A model generated the notes under the pieces. It was not told the DNA's origin. It worked only from the letters and a program-made list of their open reading frames with translations, and ran no database searches. A stretch of 64,000 nt of DNA, taken from NCBI GenBank assembly GCA_003523085.1, contig DPHD01000073.1, forward strand, positions 4,994-68,993, read 5' to 3'. This document shows, piece by piece, positions 17,420-27,109 of the stretch. Source of the DNA: Oceanospirillaceae bacterium (lineage in GTDB: Bacteria; Pseudomonadota; Gammaproteobacteria; Pseudomonadales; Balneatricaceae). The stretch's first letter is position 1; each line of letters starts with the position of its first letter. The translations under genes and the position numbers were made by a program.

Positions 17420-18988
17420 ATGAAAAATAATTCGAATAACTGCCTGCATACACCGTTATTAAGGGTCACTAAGTTAACCAAGAAATTTGGTGACTTTGTG
17501 GCTAATGATGACTTATGTCTGGCCATCGAAGCCGGTAAGGTGCATGCCTTGCTGGGTGAAAATGGTGCTGGCAAGTCTACCTTAGTGAAGATGATGTATG
17601 GCGCACTTCAACCCACGTCTGGCACCATAGAGTGGCAGGGTCAAACCATCACTGTTGCCAATCCCGCCCATGCTAGAGACCTGGGAATTGGCATGGTGTT
17701 TCAGCACTTTTCCCTGTTCGAAGCCCTCACCGTGGTGGAAAATATCAGCCTAGCCTTACCGCCGCAGTTGCGTCAAGGTGACTTGAGCCAGCGCATCGCT
17801 AGTTTGTCTAATGACTATGGTTTGCCGCTTAACCCCGAGGCGTTAGTTGCGGACCTGTCGGTAGGCGAGCGCCAGCGCATTGAAATCGTACGTTGTTTGT
17901 TACAACAGCCCAAATTGTTGATTATGGATGAGCCTACGGCCGTGCTTACGCCCCAAGAGGCACAAGCGCTATTTGCCACATTACGTCGCTTAGTTGCTGA
18001 GGGCTGTGCGGTGTTGTATATCTCACACCGCTTGGAAGAAGTTAAACAAATCTGCCATGACGCCACCATATTGCGCCTTGGCAAGCTGGTAGCCCAAGTA
18101 GACCCTCAAGTAGAAACAGCGGCCACTCTGGCTCAGCTTATGGTGGGTTCTAGTGTGCATCAAGTCAATCGCCACACCAATAGTGATGTCGGTCCGGTGC
18201 TGTTACAACTTGACCACCTAAATCAGCCGTCGAACACCCCGTTTGGAGTTGAATTAATTGATGTTAACTTAGAGGTGAAAGCCGGTGAGATTTTTGCCAT
18301 TGCTGGCGTGGCCGGTAATGGTCAAGGCGAGTTGTTCGGCGTTATTTCTGGCGAACATGGCGATCGCTCAGATCGTTCTATGGTGTTAATGGAGCAGGTA
18401 TGCAATCAGCTTAATATTAATCAACGGCGCCAATTGGGCGCCGCCTTTGTACCCGAAGAACGTAATGGCCACGGCGCTGTAGAACACCTGAGTTTAACAG
18501 ATAACATTTTGCTCTCGCGCCATGCATGTAATGATACTCCAAGCCCGCTAAATCGTGGTCTGATGGGCATTGATCGGGCCCAGCTAGCGACCTTGAACTC
18601 AACCATTGGAGCTGATTACGACGTCCGTAAGGGTCAGGAGGACGCTCAAGCTGGCTCACTATCGGGTGGTAATTTACAAAAATTCGTAGTGGGCCGAGAA
18701 CTCAACCGTAAACCCAAAGTATTGGTTATTAATCAACCCACATGGGGTGTTGATGCCGGTGCCGCTGCGCTCATTCGTCAAGCCGTGATTGATCTATCGC
18801 GCCAAGGTAGTGCCGTGCTTGTGATTAGCCAGGATCTTGATGAGATCTTTGAATTAGCAGATACCATTGCCGTGATATCACGCGGCCAGCTGTCGGCAGG
18901 TTATGCAGCGTCGCTATTATCCCGTGAAGACATAGGTTTGATGATGGCGGGTTCCCACGAACAAAATAATGTTGAGGTCGGAGCCTGA
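17420..18988 (+). CDS. Nucleoside-type ABC transporter, ATP-binding protein (two NBDs)
   Basis: 522-residue fusion of two ABC domains. NBD1 has Walker A GENGAGKST (46-54), signature LSVGERQRIEIVR and Walker B LLIMDEPTAVLTP. NBD2 has a degenerate Walker A (GVAGNGQGEL), signature LSGGNLQKF and LVINQPTWGVD, the asymmetry usual for the YufO/RbsA type. With the two permeases and BMP protein downstream it forms a complete importer. Family members carry nucleosides, purines or related compounds; the substrate here is inferred only from family. Confidence 0.92.
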   Translation: MKNNSNNCLHTPLLRVTKLTKKFGDFVANDDLCLAIEAGKVHALLGENGAGKSTLVKMMYGALQPTSGTIEWQGQTITVANPAHARDLGIGMVFQHFSLFEALTVVENISLALPPQLRQGDLSQRIASLSNDYGLPLNPEALVADLSVGERQRIEIVRCLLQQPKLLIMDEPTAVLTPQEAQALFATLRRLVAEGCAVLYISHRLEEVKQICHDATILRLGKLVAQVDPQVETAATLAQLMVGSSVHQVNRHTNSDVGPVLLQLDHLNQPSNTPFGVELIDVNLEVKAGEIFAIAGVAGNGQGELFGVISGEHGDRSDRSMVLMEQVCNQLNINQRRQLGAAFVPEERNGHGAVEHLSLTDNILLSRHACNDTPSPLNRGLMGIDRAQLATLNSTIGADYDVRKGQEDAQAGSLSGGNLQKFVVGRELNRKPKVLVINQPTWGVDAGAAALIRQAVIDLSRQGSAVLVISQDLDEIFELADTIAVISRGQLSAGYAASLLSREDIGLMMAGSHEQNNVEVGA

Positions 18989-18989
18989 C

Positions 18990-20078
18990 ATGCAAATAGT
19001 ATTAGAAAAACGCTCACAAGCCTCCGCTTGGATGAACGTCATGTCACCGGTGTTGGCCATCGGTTTAACGGTGATCATGGGTGGACTTATCTTTGCTGCC
19101 ATGGGCAAGCCACCCTTGACCGCTTTGTACCTTTATTTTATCGATCCCCTCACCAGTTGGTGGTCGATAGAAGAAGTCTTAGTCAAGGCTGGGCCGTTAG
19201 TGCTTATTGGTGTGGGCCTGGCAGTGTGCTTTAAGGCTAATGTTTGGAACATCGGTGCAGAAGGGCAGTTAACGGCGGGTGCCTTGATGGGTGCCATGGT
19301 GCCGGTATTGCTGGGAGACTGGCAAAGCCCATGGGCCTTAGTGCTAATGTTGTTGCTGGGTGCTCTAGGTGGCGCACTGTTTGCGTTTATTCCAGCGTGG
19401 CTTAAAACTCGATTTGGCGTTAACGAAATTTTAACCAGTTTGATGTTGGTGTATATTGCTCAACTATTATTGGACTGGATGGTACGTGGCCCATGGAAGG
19501 ATCCCCATGGCTACAATTTTCCTAAATCTGTGGCCTTTGAAGGTTGGCATTTGTTACCCATGTGGGGTGACGGCCGCATGCACTTGGGGTTAGTTGTCGC
19601 TTTAGTTATCGCTTTGGTTCTGTATTGGGTGATGCGCAATAACCTTAAAGGTTTTGAAGTTAGAGTGGTCGGCAGTGCACCCCGAGCGGGTGCTTTTGCG
19701 GGTTTTTCCCAAACCAAAATGGTGTGGTTTTGTTTCGCCTTGTCCGGCGGTTTGGCTGGCATTGCTGGGCTTATTGAAGTCGCGGGCCCTATTGGGCAAT
19801 TACAACCTCATATATCGCCTAACTATGGTTTTACGGCCATTATCGTCGCCTTTCTCGGACGTTTAAACCCTTTAGGTGTGGTGTTTTCTGGTTTGTTATT
19901 GGCAATTAGTTACATTGGTGGTGAAGGCGTACAGATCGAACTGGGTATTTCCGACAAAACCACCCAAGTATTTCAGGGCATGTTGCTGTTTTTTATATTG
20001 ATGTGTGACACCCTGATTTTGTACCGAGTTCGATACTTGAGCGGTACCCAAGCTAACACCGCAGGAGAGACCTCATGA
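18990..20078 (+). CDS. Nucleoside-type ABC transporter permease 1
   Basis: 362-residue inner-membrane protein with about ten hydrophobic segments and the BPD_transp_2 signature NVWNIGAEGQLTAGALMGA near residues 80-98. The ATG at 18990 follows the ATPase stop by one base and has GAGGTCGGAG before it; an in-frame ATG at 18969 overlaps the ATPase and is less likely. The stop overlaps permease 2 by 4 bases. It pairs with the following permease as YufP does with YufQ. Confidence 0.92.
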   Translation: MQIVLEKRSQASAWMNVMSPVLAIGLTVIMGGLIFAAMGKPPLTALYLYFIDPLTSWWSIEEVLVKAGPLVLIGVGLAVCFKANVWNIGAEGQLTAGALMGAMVPVLLGDWQSPWALVLMLLLGALGGALFAFIPAWLKTRFGVNEILTSLMLVYIAQLLLDWMVRGPWKDPHGYNFPKSVAFEGWHLLPMWGDGRMHLGLVVALVIALVLYWVMRNNLKGFEVRVVGSAPRAGAFAGFSQTKMVWFCFALSGGLAGIAGLIEVAGPIGQLQPHISPNYGFTAIIVAFLGRLNPLGVVFSGLLLAISYIGGEGVQIELGISDKTTQVFQGMLLFFILMCDTLILYRVRYLSGTQANTAGETS

Positions 20079-20995
20079 GTGCCTACGAAGCTATCATACT
20101 CACCATAATCACCGCTTCTACGCCCTTGTTGTTGGCGGCGATCGGCGAACTTGTAGTCGAACGTTCTGGGGTGCTCAATTTAGGTATCGAAGGCATGATG
20201 GTGATGGGTGCGGTCTGTGGTTTCGCTGCCGCCCACGTCAGTGGCTCGGCTTGGTTAGGCGTTGTGGCCGCTATTACGGGCGGTGTGGCTATGTCGTTAT
20301 TGTTTGGTTTTTTGACCCAAACCTTGATCACCAACCAAGTGGCTACCGGCTTGGCTATTACTTTACTCGGCCTGGGTTTGTCGGGCTTAATTGGTAGTGA
20401 TTTTGTGGGTTTGCCGGGTGTTAAACTTGCCAATGTGTCTATTCCTTGGTTGTCCGAATTACCTTATGTTGGCCGTTTAGTGTTTGGCCAAGACCCCTTG
20501 GTTTATGTTTCTATTGGCTTAACTGTAGCGGTTGCCTATCTGCTAAAATACACCCGTTGGGGTTTGATTATCCGTGCAGTAGGTCAAAGTCACAGTTCTG
20601 CCCACGCTTTAGGATATCGGGTTGTTGCCGTACGTTATGCTTGTATCGCTTTTGGTGGCGCCACGTCAGGCCTAGCAGGCGCCTACTTATCGTTGGTATA
20701 TACACCTCAGTGGATTGAGAACATGACGGCCGGTAGGGGCTGGATTGCCCTAGCATTGGTGGTGTTTTCTACTTGGTTGCCAGGCCGTTTGGCGGCTGGG
20801 GCTTATTTGTTTGGTGGGGTGTGGATATTAGGCTTATATGCTCAAGCCATGGGTTTAGGTATCCCGTCTCAATTACTTTCATCGTTACCCTATGTCGCCA
20901 CTATCTTGGCCTTGGTGGTTATTTCTACCAACCGACGTTTATCAGTAATTAACACCCCTGCATCCTTGGGACAGGGTTTTGTACCTGATCGTTAA
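20075..20995 (+). CDS. Nucleoside-type ABC transporter permease 2
   Basis: 306 residues, about nine membrane segments. The N-terminal TASTPLLLAAIGELVVERSG and VLNLGIEGMMVMGAVCG motif are characteristic of the second permease in BMP-dependent importers. ATGA overlap with permease 1 and a GGAGAGA Shine-Dalgarno inside that gene indicate coupling. Followed by a 73-base gap with a small hairpin before the binding-protein gene. Confidence 0.92.
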   Translation: MSAYEAIILTIITASTPLLLAAIGELVVERSGVLNLGIEGMMVMGAVCGFAAAHVSGSAWLGVVAAITGGVAMSLLFGFLTQTLITNQVATGLAITLLGLGLSGLIGSDFVGLPGVKLANVSIPWLSELPYVGRLVFGQDPLVYVSIGLTVAVAYLLKYTRWGLIIRAVGQSHSSAHALGYRVVAVRYACIAFGGATSGLAGAYLSLVYTPQWIENMTAGRGWIALALVVFSTWLPGRLAAGAYLFGGVWILGLYAQAMGLGIPSQLLSSLPYVATILALVVISTNRRLSVINTPASLGQGFVPDR

Positions 20996-21018
20996 GCTTG
21001 GCTTAAGGTTCATTTTTT
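20992..21018 (+). terminator. Weak hairpin with T-run between permease 2 and binding protein
   Basis: TTAAGC (20992-20997), TTG, GCTTAA (21001-21006), then TTTTTT at 21013-21018. The stem overlaps the stop codon. TATAAT at 21033-21038 may be a -10 box for separate expression of the binding protein. Attenuation is inferred. Confidence 0.35.
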
Positions 21019-21068
21019 AGCTGTCATATATTTATAATAAACCATCTTAATTGATGAGGAGATGTTGT

Positions 21069-22133
21069 ATGAAGAAGTTACTCACCGCTGCAGCTGGTAT
21101 TGCACTAGCGTCGGCACTGTCTATGTCTGCGGTTGCTGCAGACAAACTCAAAGTTGGTTTTATCTACATTGGACCTCCAGGGGATCATGGCTGGACCTAC
21201 CAGCACGACCAAGGCCGTCAGGCCATTGATGCGCGCTTGGGCGACCAAGTTGAAACTGTATTCGTAGAGAACGTACCAGAAGGTCCAGATGCAGAGCGCA
21301 CCATTACTCGTCTTGCCCGCCAAGGTGCAGGCCTTATTTTCACCACGTCATTTGGTTACATGGACCCCACTCTAAAAGTTGCAGCTAAGTTCCCAGACGT
21401 TAAGTTTGAGCATGCCACGGGTTATAAGCGTGCAGATAACGTGTCTACCTATTCATCACGCTTTTACGAAGGCCGTTATGTTATTGGGCAAATTGCTGCC
21501 AAGACCTCTAAGTCTGGTGTAGCGGGTTACATAGGTTCTTTCCCAATTCCAGAAGTAGTGCGTGGTATTAACGCCTTCTTGCTAGGTGCCCAGTCTGTTA
21601 ATCCCGACTTTAAACTTAAAGTTGTATGGGTTAACTCTTGGTTTGACCCCGGCCGTGAAGCCGATGCTGCTAAAGTATTGATCAGCCAAGGTGCCGATAT
21701 CATTACTCAGCACACTGACTCTACGGCTGCCGTTCAAGTGGCAGAAGAGCAGGGCGTCAATGCCTTCGGTCAGGCGTCTGATATGGAAGCCTTTGCACCT
21801 AATGCGCTGTTAACCTCAATCATCGATAACTGGGCTGATTACTATGTGGCTCGTACACAGGCGGTGTTAGACGGTACTTGGGTCAGCACCGACACCTTTG
21901 GTGGTATGGATGACAACATGGTTAACATGGGCCCATATGTGAATATGCCAGCCGATGTTAAAGCCATGGCACAAGCCACTGCTGCTGCCATTACCGCGGG
22001 TGAGTTACATCCGTTTGCAGGCCCGGTTTACAAGCAAGACGGTAGCTTAGCCGCTGCAGAAGGCGAAGTAGTCGACCTAGGTACTTTATTAGGTATGGAT
22101 TGGTATGTGCAGGGTGTTGATGACAAGCTATAA
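21069..22133 (+). CDS. BMP-family substrate-binding protein of the ABC importer
   Basis: 354 residues. The signal peptide MKKLLTAAAGIALASALSMSAVAA ends with a clean AVAA-D site and no lipobox Cys, so a periplasmic soluble protein is expected. PnrA/BMP features: KVGFIYIGPPGDHGWTYQHDQG, IFTTSFGYMDPT and YIGSFPIPEVVRGINAFLLGA. GATGAGGAG precedes the ATG at 21069. BMP proteins bind nucleosides, purines or sometimes other ligands. A strong terminator follows, closing the operon. Confidence 0.92.
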   Translation: MKKLLTAAAGIALASALSMSAVAADKLKVGFIYIGPPGDHGWTYQHDQGRQAIDARLGDQVETVFVENVPEGPDAERTITRLARQGAGLIFTTSFGYMDPTLKVAAKFPDVKFEHATGYKRADNVSTYSSRFYEGRYVIGQIAAKTSKSGVAGYIGSFPIPEVVRGINAFLLGAQSVNPDFKLKVVWVNSWFDPGREADAAKVLISQGADIITQHTDSTAAVQVAEEQGVNAFGQASDMEAFAPNALLTSIIDNWADYYVARTQAVLDGTWVSTDTFGGMDDNMVNMGPYVNMPADVKAMAQATAAAITAGELHPFAGPVYKQDGSLAAAEGEVVDLGTLLGMDWYVQGVDDKL

Positions 22134-22169
22134 GTTATAGCGTGTCGATGGCCGTGTTATCACACCATT

Positions 22170-22197
22170 AAAAAACCCGCCGAGTGCGGGTTTTTTT
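22170..22197 (+). terminator. Rho-independent terminator of the ABC importer operon
   Basis: AAACCCGC, loop CGAGT, GCGGGTTT followed by TTTTT. It lies 40 bases after the binding-protein stop and, being A-rich on the other side, may also serve mltD on the opposite strand. Confidence 0.9.
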
Positions 22198-22228
22198 GTG
22201 CCTGGTTAGTAGTGGAGAGATGTTTCGC

Positions 22229-24076
22229 CTATTGTTTGAGCTTAGTCACATTCACGTACAGAGTTAACTTCTGGCCCGGTTGAAGGTATTTCTTCAACGC
22301 TTGGTTCCATTTTTGAATGTCCTTGACGGTGACACTAAAACGATAGGCAATAGCTGATAAATTGTCGCCAGAGCGGACTTTATAGCTTAGCTTTTTAATG
22401 ACGTTGCGCTGTACTGTGCCTAACTTTTGGGCGGTAGCGCGGGGCCAAACATTGATTTTATCACCGATTTGTAATACTGATTTAGTACCTATTTTATTCC
22501 AGCGAGCCACTTCGCTTACGCTGACTTTGTACTGCTTAGCTATTTTCCACAAACTATCACCGCTCTTAACAATGTGACTTATGCGGTTGCTGGCTTGGGT
22601 TTGAGCGATTTGTTTTTGCCGATTGATGACCCGCTGGGCAGCGCTTAAGGTGTAGGCTGCTGCTGCTTGGCTAGCAATGGGTATCATCAGGGTTTTACCT
22701 GCGCGTATCATATTGCCATCGATGTTATTGATAGTACGTAAAAGATCTACGCTCACGTGATAACGGTGGGCAAGCTTGAGTAAACTGTCGCCCGGCTGAA
22801 TTTTATATCGCTCCCAAGCCACCCGTTGGTTGGCGGGCTGGTTTTCCAAGGCGGTATTAAAACGCTGGACATGGGCTACCGGTATCAATAACTGATGGGG
22901 GCCTTGTGGGTCGGTTGCCCATTGGTTAAAGCCTGGGTTTAATCGGTATATTTCGTCGGTGGTTATTTCGGCCATATCCGCCGCTTGCGCCAAGTCGATT
23001 TGGGAGCCTACATCGATGGCTTCAAAGTAGGCTTCATCCTTGATGCTGAACAAGGTTTTGGTGCCCGCTGTTTGGGCTACAACCTTGGCAACCGCTAACA
23101 GTTTGGGTACATAATTCATGGTTTCTTTGGGTAGATCCAAAGACCAAAAATCCGTAGGCTTACCGGCTTTTTTGTTACGTTTGATGGCTTTTAAAACCGT
23201 GCCTTGACCGCCATTATACGAGGCAATAGCAAGTAGCCAATCGCCGTTAAACATCTTATGTAATTGGCTGAGGTATTTATGGGCAGCGTGGGTAGACTTT
23301 ACAATATCTCGTCGGCCATCGTACCACCAGTTTTGCTTTAAGCCAAAAACACGACCGGTATTGGGGATGAACTGCCATGCACCAGCGGCACGACCAGGGG
23401 AGTAAGCAAAGGGATCAAAACCACTTTCAATAATGGGTAAGAGGGCAATTTCTGCGGGCAGGGACTGGTCGAGAGTGGTATGTAATACGTAGTGGTAATA
23501 GCGGCTTGCGCGAGTTGTCACGCGGTGCATGTATTCTTGGTGTTTGCTAAACCACTTATAATGCGTGTCTATGCGTGGGTGTTGAATGTGGCTCAGTTGG
23601 AAATTAGCCACGGTCATCTGCCACAAGTCTAGATCTAATGGTACAGCTTGTACCGGTTTCACGACCACTAAATCGTGCTTAATAACCTCTACAACTGCAG
23701 GCGTGGAAGGGTCAACTACTGTTTCATAGGCCTCGGCCAATAAGTCGGCGGCGGTGCTAGTGCTGGCTTGAGTATCTAATTCTGACCAACCCAAATCGTT
23801 GACTTGGGCGATTTTTTCGGCCAGTTGTTGCGCTGATTGATGAAGGCTCTGGTCGTTGCTGCTGTGGTAACTAATGACCTCTTGCTTGGCTTGTATGGTG
23901 GTTTTGATATCGTTGCTGGAGTCGTGGTTTTGGTCGTTGAGGTGAGTCGTCTCAACCTCAGCTGTGACCGTGCTTGGTAATAGTGCCGATTGGCATGCGC
24001 TTAACAGGACTGACAGGCCAATAATAGTCAATAGGGTTAAGGTGTTTTGGAATGGTTTGGATGAAATAGGGTGCAT
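22229..24076 (-). CDS. mltD: Membrane-bound lytic murein transglycosylase D with LysM repeats
   Basis: Lipoprotein that cleaves peptidoglycan glycan strands. From the ATG at 24076 it has 615 residues: a signal ending in LSACQS (lipobox Cys), a linker, an SLT domain (ALLPIIESGFDPFAYSPGRAAGAWQFIP carries the catalytic Glu; YNGGQG follows), and three LysM repeats (YKIQPGDSLLKLAHRY, HIVKSGDSLWKIAKQY, YKVRSGDNLSAIAYRF). An upstream in-frame start at 24148 would put a second hydrophobic stretch before the lipobox and is less likely. Divergent/adjacent to gloB as in E. coli. Confidence 0.93.
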   Translation of the reverse strand: MHPISSKPFQNTLTLLTIIGLSVLLSACQSALLPSTVTAEVETTHLNDQNHDSSNDIKTTIQAKQEVISYHSSNDQSLHQSAQQLAEKIAQVNDLGWSELDTQASTSTAADLLAEAYETVVDPSTPAVVEVIKHDLVVVKPVQAVPLDLDLWQMTVANFQLSHIQHPRIDTHYKWFSKHQEYMHRVTTRASRYYHYVLHTTLDQSLPAEIALLPIIESGFDPFAYSPGRAAGAWQFIPNTGRVFGLKQNWWYDGRRDIVKSTHAAHKYLSQLHKMFNGDWLLAIASYNGGQGTVLKAIKRNKKAGKPTDFWSLDLPKETMNYVPKLLAVAKVVAQTAGTKTLFSIKDEAYFEAIDVGSQIDLAQAADMAEITTDEIYRLNPGFNQWATDPQGPHQLLIPVAHVQRFNTALENQPANQRVAWERYKIQPGDSLLKLAHRYHVSVDLLRTINNIDGNMIRAGKTLMIPIASQAAAAYTLSAAQRVINRQKQIAQTQASNRISHIVKSGDSLWKIAKQYKVSVSEVARWNKIGTKSVLQIGDKINVWPRATAQKLGTVQRNVIKKLSYKVRSGDNLSAIAYRFSVTVKDIQKWNQALKKYLQPGQKLTLYVNVTKLKQ

Positions 24077-24177
24077 TAAAGTCAAAGTCGTAAATAAAGT
24101 GGCGTAAAAAAAGACGGCTAATTTTAACAGTCTTTCTATAGAGGTCAATATAGATCAGTTATGGGTGTAAAAGTTCC

Positions 24178-24963
24178 TTAAAAAGCATTTTTCCAGGTTC
24201 TTAATGCCGCAAATACTTGCCACGGTAACGACAAGGCCTTGCCCGCGTATTGTTCTGCACTGGCAACTACGGCAGGTTCATGGGTACGTACAAAGGGATT
24301 GATAGCGGCCTCTTGCGCTAAACGTGTTGGCAGGGTCACCTGATCGTCGTCCCTGAGTTGCTGGCACATGGTCTCAGTCAGGGCTAGAGCATCGTTATCA
24401 GGCTCCACCACTCTAGCGAAGGCTAGGTTGGCTAAACTGTATTCGTGGGTCGGGTAAGCTCTAGTCATGGCCGGCAAAGCCATGATTTTTGCCAGTGAGG
24501 CATACATTTGTTGAGGGGTGCCTTCAAATAAACGACCGCAACCGGCTAAAAATAGGGTGTCACCACAAAATAGAATGCCATGTTCTTCATTGTAGTAGGC
24601 AATGTGATCCAAGGTATGGCCTGGGATTTCCAATATCTTAAAGGCGCAAGCCAATACTGAAATCTGTTGCGCCTGCACCAGTGGTTCAGTAATGTTGCTA
24701 TACGGGCTCTGTGTTGGGCCGTATATTGGCATTGGTCCAAAGTGTTGCACCAAGGCATCAATCCCCCCGGTGTGATCATGGTGGTGGTGAGTCACCAAGA
24801 TTGCCGTCAATGGTTTCTCTATGTGTAAGGCAAAGTCGATTACAGCCTGAGCGTCACCTGGGTCTACGGCCACAAAGCCGCTTTCCTGAGTGTGTTCTAG
24901 ACACCAGATGTAGTTGTCATCAAAAGCCTTGACGGGTGTGATTTTGGGTTTGTCTAGAGTCAT
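24178..24963 (-). CDS. gloB: Hydroxyacylglutathione hydrolase (glyoxalase II)
   Basis: Hydrolyses S-D-lactoylglutathione to D-lactate and glutathione, the second step of methylglyoxal detoxification. 261 residues, metallo-beta-lactamase fold. Binuclear metal site THHHHDHTGG is near residues 58-67, with GHTLDHI, FCGDTLFLAGCGRLFEG and PTHEYS downstream. The C-terminal glutathione-binding part is retained. It is divergent from the methyltransferase gene, the arrangement conserved around rnhA-dnaQ. Confidence 0.95.
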   Translation of the reverse strand: MTLDKPKITPVKAFDDNYIWCLEHTQESGFVAVDPGDAQAVIDFALHIEKPLTAILVTHHHHDHTGGIDALVQHFGPMPIYGPTQSPYSNITEPLVQAQQISVLACAFKILEIPGHTLDHIAYYNEEHGILFCGDTLFLAGCGRLFEGTPQQMYASLAKIMALPAMTRAYPTHEYSLANLAFARVVEPDNDALALTETMCQQLRDDDQVTLPTRLAQEAAINPFVRTHEPAVVASAEQYAGKALSLPWQVFAALRTWKNAF

Positions 24964-25076
24964 GGGTGTGCTCGGCGTTTAGTTGGGTTGCTTTAGCCTA
25001 TCTATGCCCGATGAATTAGGCAAGTCGGTTGACTAAATGCGTGGTTATTGGGCGTTAATCTAGCGTATGATGAGGT

Positions 25077-25844
25077 ATGTTAAAGCATAATTCACTACAA
25101 TCCTTTGGCTTTGAAGAGCGCCAATTTCGACTTTGGGCTGCTAGCACCCAAGGCAGTGCCTTTCTGGCCCAAGAACAACTTCAGTTGGCGCAGATTATGC
25201 CCAAGGCATTTGGCCACTACAGTGTTTATTTGGGCCTCAATGCCTGCCTAAGCGCGCAGCTAGAAAGCCCTATTAAGTGTGCAATTGCCCTTACTTCTTC
25301 GCCTTATCAAGGCTCTCATGCCCTTATGGATCCGCACCAATTACCCCTTGCCAATGATGCAATAGATCTGGTGGTTATGCAGCATGTGCTCGACATTAGC
25401 CATAATCCCCATGGGGTGTTGCGTGAAGCGTCTCGCATTGTGCAAGCCGGCGGGCGCTTGGTTGTTACTGGGTTTAACCCTTATGGTGTTTGGGGTTTAT
25501 GGCGTTGGTTACGGCTGCGGGGCGGAGTCCCTTGGCGGGCTAACTTTCTAGCTCAAAGTCGGGTTAAAGATTGGCTTACATTACTCAATTTTGGTGACTT
25601 TGATATCAAGCCTGTATATGATTGCTCGCCCAGTAAATCCATTTTTCCTGCGTGGATAAGGCGTATTTGTCGGCCCGTAAGCACGGGGTATGTTTTATGC
25701 GCGGTAAAGCAGGAAACCCGAGTGCATTTACTTAAAACCCATTGGCGTAACCGTTTGGTTAAACCTAGTTTTGGTCTGGCTGGCGCGGCGCGACAAGATC
25801 ACCAAACTAACCACACTCGCCACACCATCATTGGAGACCAGTAA
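25077..25844 (+). CDS. SAM-dependent methyltransferase (YafS type)
   Basis: 255 residues. A class I methyltransferase core is suggested by [47 protein letters not shown] near residues 90-140, though the usual GxGxG motif I is poorly conserved ([10 protein letters not shown]). Position between divergent gloB and rnhA matches yafS. Substrate unknown. TGAGGT precedes the ATG. The stop is 4 bases before the rnhA start. Confidence 0.82.
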   Translation: MLKHNSLQSFGFEERQFRLWAASTQGSAFLAQEQLQLAQIMPKAFGHYSVYLGLNACLSAQLESPIKCAIALTSSPYQGSHALMDPHQLPLANDAIDLVVMQHVLDISHNPHGVLREASRIVQAGGRLVVTGFNPYGVWGLWRWLRLRGGVPWRANFLAQSRVKDWLTLLNFGDFDIKPVYDCSPSKSIFPAWIRRICRPVSTGYVLCAVKQETRVHLLKTHWRNRLVKPSFGLAGAARQDHQTNHTRHTIIGDQ

Positions 25845-25848
25845 TTTA

Positions 25849-26289
25849 GTGTCTGATCAAGTTGAACTATTTACCGACGGCGCTTGCAAAGGCAACCCCG
25901 GACCAGGCGGTTGGGGCGTGCTTATGCGCTTTAATGACCAAGAAAAACGTTTGCACGGCGGTGAACCACTCACTACTAATAACCGTATGGAGCTGATGGC
26001 CGCCATTAAGGGGTTGCAAGCCTTAAAGCGCCCTTGCAAGGTGGACTTAACCACCGACTCACAGTACGTACGTAAAGGTATTACCGAGTGGATTATTAAT
26101 TGGCGAAAAAATCGCTGGTTAACCGCTGCCAGAAAACCCGTTAAAAACGCCGATTTGTGGCAACTGTTGGACCAAGCGGTCACCAACCATGAGGTCAGTT
26201 GGCATTGGGTTAAAGGCCACAGTGGTCATGCTGAAAACGAAATTGCCGATGACCTTGCCAACTTGGGCGCAGCCGAACACACGGATTAA
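25849..26289 (+). CDS. rnhA: Ribonuclease HI
   Basis: Cuts the RNA strand of RNA-DNA hybrids. 146 residues from the GTG at 25849, which has GGAGA 11 bases upstream; starting further up would add 26 residues inside the methyltransferase gene. Catalytic residues are visible: Asp in [12 protein letters not shown], Glu in NNRMELMA, Asp in LTTDSQYV and His/Asp in [17 protein letters not shown]. Overlap-type spacing with its neighbours suggests one transcript through dnaQ. Confidence 0.95.
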   Translation: MSDQVELFTDGACKGNPGPGGWGVLMRFNDQEKRLHGGEPLTTNNRMELMAAIKGLQALKRPCKVDLTTDSQYVRKGITEWIINWRKNRWLTAARKPVKNADLWQLLDQAVTNHEVSWHWVKGHSGHAENEIADDLANLGAAEHTD

Positions 26290-26308
26290 CCGGTAAAGGA
26301 CCTTAAAT

Positions 26309-27040
26309 ATGCGAATTATTGTATTAGATACCGAAACGACGGGTTTAGAGCCTAAGCAAGGCCACCGGTTAATTGAGGTGGGTGCATTAGAGATGGTGAA
26401 CCGACGCCTTACGGGTAAAAGTTTCCATGAATACGTGCAACCTGAACGCGATGTGCCACTGGAAGCGCAGGCGGTGCATGGTATTAGCGAAGAGTTTTTA
26501 CAAGATAAACCGCTATTTGCCGCCATTGCCGATGACTTTTTAGATTTTATTCGTGGTGCTGAATTAGTTATTCACAACGCACCATTTGACTTGGGTTTTC
26601 TCGATAATGAGTTAGCCATTGTAGGCAAAGCCGCAGGCCGCTCTTACCCTAAGATTGCCGACATCTGTAAAATTACCGACTCCCTCAAGCTAGCCCGTCA
26701 AAAACACCCCGGGCAAAAGAATAACCTCGATGCCTTGTGCCGCCGTTATGGCATTAACAATGCACATCGAGAGCTACATGGTGCCCTGTTAGACTCGGAA
26801 ATTCTCACCGATGTTTATCTGATGATGACCGGTGGCCAAACGGATTTGTTATTGGCTGGTGATACCGTGGTGGGGGGAGAAGATTCTACAGCCGCACAAA
26901 AGCGTCAGGTACAGGCTGATGCCCACAGTTTGGTGGTGGTGAGAGCCACGGATACCGAATTAGCTGCCCATGACGCCAAACTGGCACAGGTTGCCAAGGC
27001 TTCTGGTGACCAGTGTATGTGGTTAACCTCCACGGATTAA
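26309..27040 (+). CDS. dnaQ: DNA polymerase III epsilon subunit (proofreading 3'-5' exonuclease)
   Basis: Proofreads for the replicative polymerase. 243 residues. DEDDh exonuclease motifs: VLDTETTGLE (Exo I), HNAPFDLGFLDNEL (Exo II) and HRELHGALLDSEILTDVY (Exo III with catalytic His and Asp). A C-terminal tail for binding the alpha subunit is present but diverged. AAAGGACC precedes the ATG. Convergent with nhaB with a shared terminator; the tRNA-Asp often beside dnaQ in enterics is absent. Confidence 0.96.
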   Translation: MRIIVLDTETTGLEPKQGHRLIEVGALEMVNRRLTGKSFHEYVQPERDVPLEAQAVHGISEEFLQDKPLFAAIADDFLDFIRGAELVIHNAPFDLGFLDNELAIVGKAAGRSYPKIADICKITDSLKLARQKHPGQKNNLDALCRRYGINNAHRELHGALLDSEILTDVYLMMTGGQTDLLLAGDTVVGGEDSTAAQKRQVQADAHSLVVVRATDTELAAHDAKLAQVAKASGDQCMWLTSTD

Positions 27041-27062
27041 GTGGATGGGTTTTCAACAGCAA

Positions 27063-27092
27063 CAAAAAAGCCGCACAAGTGCGGCTTTTTTA
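27063..27092. terminator. Bidirectional terminator between dnaQ and nhaB
   Basis: AAAAAGCCGCA, loop CAAG, TGCGGCTTTTT: a symmetric stem with A- and T-runs, suited to both convergent genes. Confidence 0.92.
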
Positions 27093-27109
27093 GGTTTAGC
27101 AAATGTTGG

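Noticed and set aside
26119..26526. 135-codon minus-strand ORF
   Set aside because: Antisense to the well-supported rnhA and dnaQ genes; no motif and no start signal.
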